From Oscillospiraceae bacterium (GTDB lineage Bacteria; Bacillota; Clostridia; Oscillospirales; Oscillospiraceae), in NCBI GenBank assembly GCA_009785655.1, contig WQVW01000050.1, positions 1 to 8,913 of the forward strand: a stretch of DNA of 8,913 bases, in the 5' to 3' direction. Positions 5,968 to 8,913 of the stretch are shown here, one piece after another. Both the position numbers and the translations under genes were made by a program. Within the stretch, counting starts at the first letter, position 1. Each line of letters starts with the position of its first letter. The notes below the pieces were generated by a model. The model did no database searches. It had not been told where the DNA came from and worked only from the letters and a program-made list of their open reading frames with translations.

Positions 5968-7163
5968 GCCCCTTCTCGAGGGGGCAATTTTTTCTGTTCC
6001 CGATAAGCAACCAGATCTTCTACAATGTTCATAAACACCTTAGCAACGGGGATTGCCACGATCATACCCATAATGGTGCCGCCAACTGCACCGCCGATCG
6101 CACCGCCAATTGATCCGCCCAGCGATACGCTGATGATAACCAACAGCGGGCTAAGCCGCAGTCCTGTGCCATACAGCCGCGGCTGCACAAAGTTTGCGTC
6201 AAGCTGCTGGACAACAAGCAGCAGGATTGCACCGATCAAACCCACAGTGAAGCCCTGCGTCACCAATACAACGATGATCGCCACAAGCGTTGCGATGATT
6301 GAGCCGAAATACGGAATGAAATTCATAACCCCCAGCAAAAGCCCCAAAACCAATGCGTAAGGAGAACGCAAAATCACCAGTATCAAGGTGCCTGCCACCA
6401 ACATGAAAATACAGTCCATAATCAAGCAGAATATGTACTTTTTGAAATACTGATTCACCTTGCTGCCGTATTCTAAGATTACGCGGCTTGCGTTCTCTTT
6501 CAGAAACGCATTCAACATACGCTTGATGAAATTGCCTAGATTTTTCATTTCAAATAAAAAGTAGATTGAGGATATAAACGCCAATATCCACCTGAATAAA
6601 ATCGCCGCACCGCCGAAAAAAATGGTGCTTAGATAGGAAGCCAGTCTATCATAAGAAATAAAATTCGTGATGATATCCAGCGGCGATGTGATGTCAGAAT
6701 ATTCACCCGCCAGTGACATAAAGAAGGCTTCTAAATCTATGTTGAAGGGCAGCTGTCTTGCGTTTAGGTTTGCTATAAATTCCTCCAGCTGCTGATAATG
6801 TGCCGGAAGTTGATCGACCAAATTCACTATGCTGAAGAAAAGGCGCGGTAAAACAAGCCACAGTGTCATGACGATAAGCACAATGAATATGAGATATATT
6901 AGCGCAATACTGATGCCTTTTTTGAATTTAACCAAAAACTTGATTTTGCTTTTTTCAAACAGCCGCTGCATCGCTGTACAAGGGATGCTGAGTAAATACG
7001 CAATGATAAATCCGTAAATAAACGGACTGATCACACGAAAGAACCAGCCGATTCCACCGGCGATTGAGCCTAAATTAGAGATCAAGAACCAAACGACGAT
7101 AACGGCCACAGCCAGCGTAAAATATGACAATATTCTGAATCGCGAACTATTTCTACGGTTCAA
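5958..7163 (-). CDS. AI-2E (PerM/YhhT) family transporter-like membrane protein
   Basis: A 401-residue polytopic membrane protein of the AI-2E transporter family. Hydrophobic segments lie near 12-32, 36-60, 84-110, 182-206, 244-266, 268-305, 306-322 and 338-378; the soluble stretch near 112-178 matches the family's extracellular region. The motif NFIPYFGSIIA (281-291) and QLDANFVQPRLYG (320-332) are family marks. Members have been tied to AI-2 export or Na+/H+ exchange, but most, including this one, have no assigned substrate. The start is TTG 7163, with AAGGTGG 7 bases upstream; a TTG at 7190 would add 9 residues without a good site. Residues 349-364 are four Gly-Gly-x-x units, longer than usual here. 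The gene is separated by 70 bases from the dehydrogenase and 109 from the URO-D-like gene; the upstream gap holds no clear promoter or terminator. Confidence 0.92.
   Translation of the reverse strand: MNRRNSSRFRILSYFTLAVAVIVVWFLISNLGSIAGGIGWFFRVISPFIYGFIIAYLLSIPCTAMQRLFEKSKIKFLVKFKKGISIALIYLIFIVLIVMTLWLVLPRLFFSIVNLVDQLPAHYQQLEEFIANLNARQLPFNIDLEAFFMSLAGEYSDITSPLDIITNFISYDRLASYLSTIFFGGAAILFRWILAFISSIYFLFEMKNLGNFIKRMLNAFLKENASRVILEYGSKVNQYFKKYIFCLIMDCIFMLVAGTLILVILRSPYALVLGLLLGVMNFIPYFGSIIATLVAIIVVLVTQGFTVGLIGAILLLVVQQLDANFVQPRLYGTGLRLSPLLVIISVSLGGSIGGAIGGAVGGTIMGMIVAIPVAKVFMNIVEDLVAYREQKKLPPREGATE
6072..6119 (-). repeat. Four 12-base tandem units encoding Gly-Gly-x-x in the AI-2E gene
   Basis: On the minus strand four consecutive 12-base units each begin GGC GGN and end in an Ile or Val codon, encoding GGSI, GGAI, GGAV and GGTI. 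The units are similar but not identical. This is compatible with old in-frame duplications, though selection for a Gly-zipper helix could give the same pattern. Confidence 0.65.
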
Positions 7164-7170
7164 ATCTGCA

Positions 7171-7177
7171 CCACCTT
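7171..7177 (-). promoter_or_regulatory. Ribosome binding site deciding the AI-2E gene start
   Basis: AAGGTGG (one mismatch to AAGGAGG) 7 bases before TTG 7163. It lies downstream of the alternative TTG 7190 and so supports the shorter, 401-residue protein. Confidence 0.6.
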
Positions 7178-7233
7178 GTTGTTTAATCAATGTTAAAGAA
7201 TGCGGACGGACACGGGTTCCCCTGCATAGGTTA

Positions 7234-8013
7234 TTAAGGCTTCACATGCATTCCGCCGTCCACAAACAGAGAATGTCCTGTTGTATGCGCGGCCAGATCA
7301 GACGACAGCCACAATGTGGCTTGCACAACATCTTCCATCCTGCCGAACTTGCCCATCGGGATCACACGGTCTTTCAGGGTTTCTTCCATTTCACTATCAG
7401 ATGCCAGGGAGTTTATCATCATCTGCGTGCCATATGTCGGGCCGGGGCAGACACAATTGACGCGGATGCCTTGTCCCGCGTTTTCATTTGCCGCCATCTC
7501 AGTCAACGCAATGACGCCGGCTTTTGAGGAACCGTAAGCATGGAATCCAGGCGCAAACCTGTCACCGCCGGTGCTGCCGGTATTGACAATTGACCCGAAC
7601 CCTTGCTTTTGCATTTGAATCAGTTGGTGCTTGAGGCAGAAGAACGTGCCTGTCAGATTGATATCAATGATTTTCCGCCAGTCTCCCGCATAAGTCTCCG
7701 TCAGCGAGGTGTATGGAATCCTGACCCCATCCGGCCCGATGCCGGCGCAGTTGAATGCAATATCTATCCTGTCACGCGCCGCGGCGATCTCTTCAATCAC
7801 CGATTTCACCGCCTGCTCATCAGACACATCGCATATAAAGCGTCCCGCCATCCCGCCGGCACTTCGTATAACGCTCACCGTTTCCGAAGCGTCGGCGATA
7901 TCCACGCAGGCAACCAATGCGCCGCGTTCAGCAAACGCAATCGCCGCCGCACGGCCAATTCCGCTTGCCGCGCCGGTGACAACAGTGATTTTTCCGTCAA
8001 AGTCGAAAGACAC
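7234..8013 (-). CDS. Short-chain dehydrogenase/reductase (SDR, classical)
   Basis: A 259-residue NAD(P)-dependent oxidoreductase of usual SDR length. It has the cofactor loop TGAASGIG (13-20); Asp38 at the end of the second strand (VACVDIAD), which usually signals preference for NAD(H); NCAG (88-91, NNAG in most members); the catalytic tetrad Asn119 (DINL), Ser147 (in NTGSTGG), Tyr160 and Lys164 (YGSSK); and PG (190-191) before the substrate lid. The C-terminus TGHSLFVDGGMHVKP is typical. The start is GTG 8013, with GGGAGG 8 bases upstream. It follows the peptidase gene by 37 bases without a visible terminator, so it is probably the last gene of that operon. Together with the sugar isomerase-like gene it suggests oxidation or reduction of a sugar, polyol or similar hydroxyl group, but the substrate is not predictable. 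Confidence 0.93.
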   Translation of the reverse strand: MSFDFDGKITVVTGAASGIGRAAAIAFAERGALVACVDIADASETVSVIRSAGGMAGRFICDVSDEQAVKSVIEEIAAARDRIDIAFNCAGIGPDGVRIPYTSLTETYAGDWRKIIDINLTGTFFCLKHQLIQMQKQGFGSIVNTGSTGGDRFAPGFHAYGSSKAGVIALTEMAANENAGQGIRVNCVCPGPTYGTQMMINSLASDSEMEETLKDRVIPMGKFGRMEDVVQATLWLSSDLAAHTTGHSLFVDGGMHVKP

Positions 8014-8050
8014 TACTAAATCCTCCCTGTATTAATTGCGCTTATTGGTA

Positions 8051-8701
8051 TTACCCCTCAATAAGATTGTAGCCGTCCCAACTCACTGCCAGCGCCTGAT
8101 TCCCTGTCAGCGGAATATGCGGCAACGGTAGATCTGTTCTTGCCTCCGTATCTGCCGGGCAATGAAACGAGAGATAGGCGTTTATCAGGCAAAGTCCTGT
8201 CGTTTTTTTGTCATAGGGGTCGCCCGGCGGGTATGGTCTAAGAATATTCGGCGCGGCAATCAGGCTGCCTGCGCTTGCGCCTACATATACTTTGTTGGCA
8301 TAGACCATTTTCTTTACAATTTCGTCAAACCCAGTCTCTCTCAAGCGGCGCAACAGATGAAGGGTATCGCCACCTGTGAAATAGATTGCATCGTATTCCA
8401 TAGCCTGCTCCAAAGACAGGGAATCGTCAATGTCATATACGCGTATGTTGTTTGGCAGAACCCCGGCGCTTAGCAACTCGGCAAAACATTTTCCAGCGGC
8501 GGGACGGGATTCGTCACTGTTTGCCGCTGTCGGGATAAACAGAACTTTCGTCCGGTCAACAGGTTTCCCGAGCATATCCCAAAACTTGCGGAGGATACGA
8601 TCCGGATTTCCGCCGTCGAAGCTGCCGCTCCACCCACTGTCTGTCAGCAACACGTTTCTCCATGCCTGCTTGCCGGATTCCACATTTGCCATCGCCGTCA
8701 C
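8051..8701 (-). CDS. Peptidase S51 family protein (dipeptidase E-like)
   Basis: A 216-residue cytoplasmic serine hydrolase of the S51 family (flavodoxin-like fold related to class I glutamine amidotransferases). Visible are VLFIPTAA (53-60), the strand AIYFTGGDTLHLLR (105-118), the nucleophile elbow GASAGS (141-146) with Ser143, and a candidate catalytic His180 in LSFHCPADTEAR. PepE of this family cleaves Asp-X dipeptides; relatives process cyanophycin dipeptides or have unknown substrates. The GTG at 8701 overlaps the upstream stop as GTGA; an ATG three codons later (8692), with AGG 8 bases before it, is a real alternative. Tight coupling to a sugar isomerase-like gene suggests a shared substrate or simply shared transcription. 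A 37-base gap leads to the dehydrogenase. Confidence 0.88.
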   Translation of the reverse strand: MTAMANVESGKQAWRNVLLTDSGWSGSFDGGNPDRILRKFWDMLGKPVDRTKVLFIPTAANSDESRPAAGKCFAELLSAGVLPNNIRVYDIDDSLSLEQAMEYDAIYFTGGDTLHLLRRLRETGFDEIVKKMVYANKVYVGASAGSLIAAPNILRPYPPGDPYDKKTTGLCLINAYLSFHCPADTEARTDLPLPHIPLTGNQALAVSWDGYNLIEG

Positions 8702-8913
8702 CTATGCCTGTTCACAAGCTCGGCGGTCGTGCGGTACGCCTCGTTGATCACCTTTTCAATCGGCCAGGAATAATACTCCGGGCGCAGTGTTTCGACGGAT
8801 ATCGGGCCTTTGTAACCGATGGCTTTGAGATTCATCAGGCAGTTGTCTAGGTCAATCGCCCCGGAGTCGCAGAATCTGCGGTGTTGGGGCAGCAGAACCC
8901 CCAGCGGTTCGTC
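8698..8913 (-). CDS. Sugar phosphate isomerase/epimerase-like TIM-barrel protein (C-terminal end only)
   Basis: Only the last 71 residues are in the window; the gene enters from the right edge. The fragment has HRRFCDSGAIDLDN (11-24) and AIGYKGPISVET (31-42), matching the end of xylose isomerase-like (AP endonuclease family 2 fold) proteins such as IolE- and IolI-type enzymes, where a short R/G-rich segment and Ile-Asp precede the last strand and the final Glu of the SVE sequence (Glu41 of the fragment) is a metal ligand. The family isomerises or epimerises sugars or inositol derivatives using a divalent metal; the exact reaction is unknown. The stop TGA (8698-8700) overlaps the next gene's GTG, so the two are likely translated together. 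The start, promoter and upstream operon genes are outside the window. Confidence 0.8.
   Translation of the reverse strand, partial: DEPLGVLLPQHRRFCDSGAIDLDNCLMNLKAIGYKGPISVETLRPEYYSWPIEKVINEAYRTTAELVNRHR

Noticed and set aside
7164..7233. Gap between the dehydrogenase and the AI-2E gene examined for a promoter, riboswitch or terminator.
   Set aside because: Only a short GGG/CCC pair and TTTAA/TTAAA arms were seen; neither makes a convincing signal.
7603..8019. A 138-codon plus-strand open frame.
   Set aside because: It is antisense to the dehydrogenase, whose catalytic residues are all present.

Overview
The window looks like a piece of a Gram-positive, probably anaerobic Firmicutes (Clostridia-type) chromosome. 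This rests on strong AGGAGG-type ribosome binding sites, several GTG and TTG starts, a consensus sigma-A promoter, and a TetR–ABC–ABC locus of a kind common in that group. Base composition is close to balanced by eye. No rRNA, tRNA, CRISPR array, transposase, integrase or phage gene was seen. All eleven genes lie on the minus strand, so transcription runs from high to low coordinates.

In transcription order: (1) 8913–7234 holds the 3' end of a sugar phosphate isomerase/epimerase-like TIM-barrel gene, then a peptidase S51 (dipeptidase E-like) gene joined to it by a GTGA stop/start overlap, then a short-chain dehydrogenase/reductase. Together these look like the tail of a small catabolic operon. 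(2) 7163–5958 encodes an AI-2E (PerM/YhhT) family membrane protein with an unusual tandem Gly-Gly repeat. (3) 5848–3314 is a probable four-gene unit: a uroporphyrinogen decarboxylase-superfamily (methyltransferase-like) protein, a family-6 hypoxanthine-DNA glycosylase whose TTG start overlaps the previous stop, a small protein whose C-terminus resembles DUF4357, and a TehB-like SAM-dependent methyltransferase. (4) 3238–1 is a drug-export locus: a consensus promoter (TTGACA, 17 bp, TATCAT), a TetR regulator, and two overlapping half-transporter genes. The first half-transporter has a degenerate ATP site; the second runs off the window.

How they may work together: the TetR protein probably represses its own operon from sites near the promoter, and the two ABC halves probably form a heterodimeric exporter. 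The sugar isomerase/peptidase/dehydrogenase trio suggests use of a modified sugar or peptide-linked compound, but no substrate can be read from sequence. The URO-D-like, glycosylase, DUF4357-like and methyltransferase genes are packed like one transcript, with no obvious shared pathway. I see no convincing, entirely new system. The points most worth a second look are the small DUF4357-like gene beside the DNA glycosylase, the repeat-expanded helix in the AI-2E protein, the URO-D-like protein with an HCDCH motif, and the S51 peptidase coupled to the sugar isomerase.
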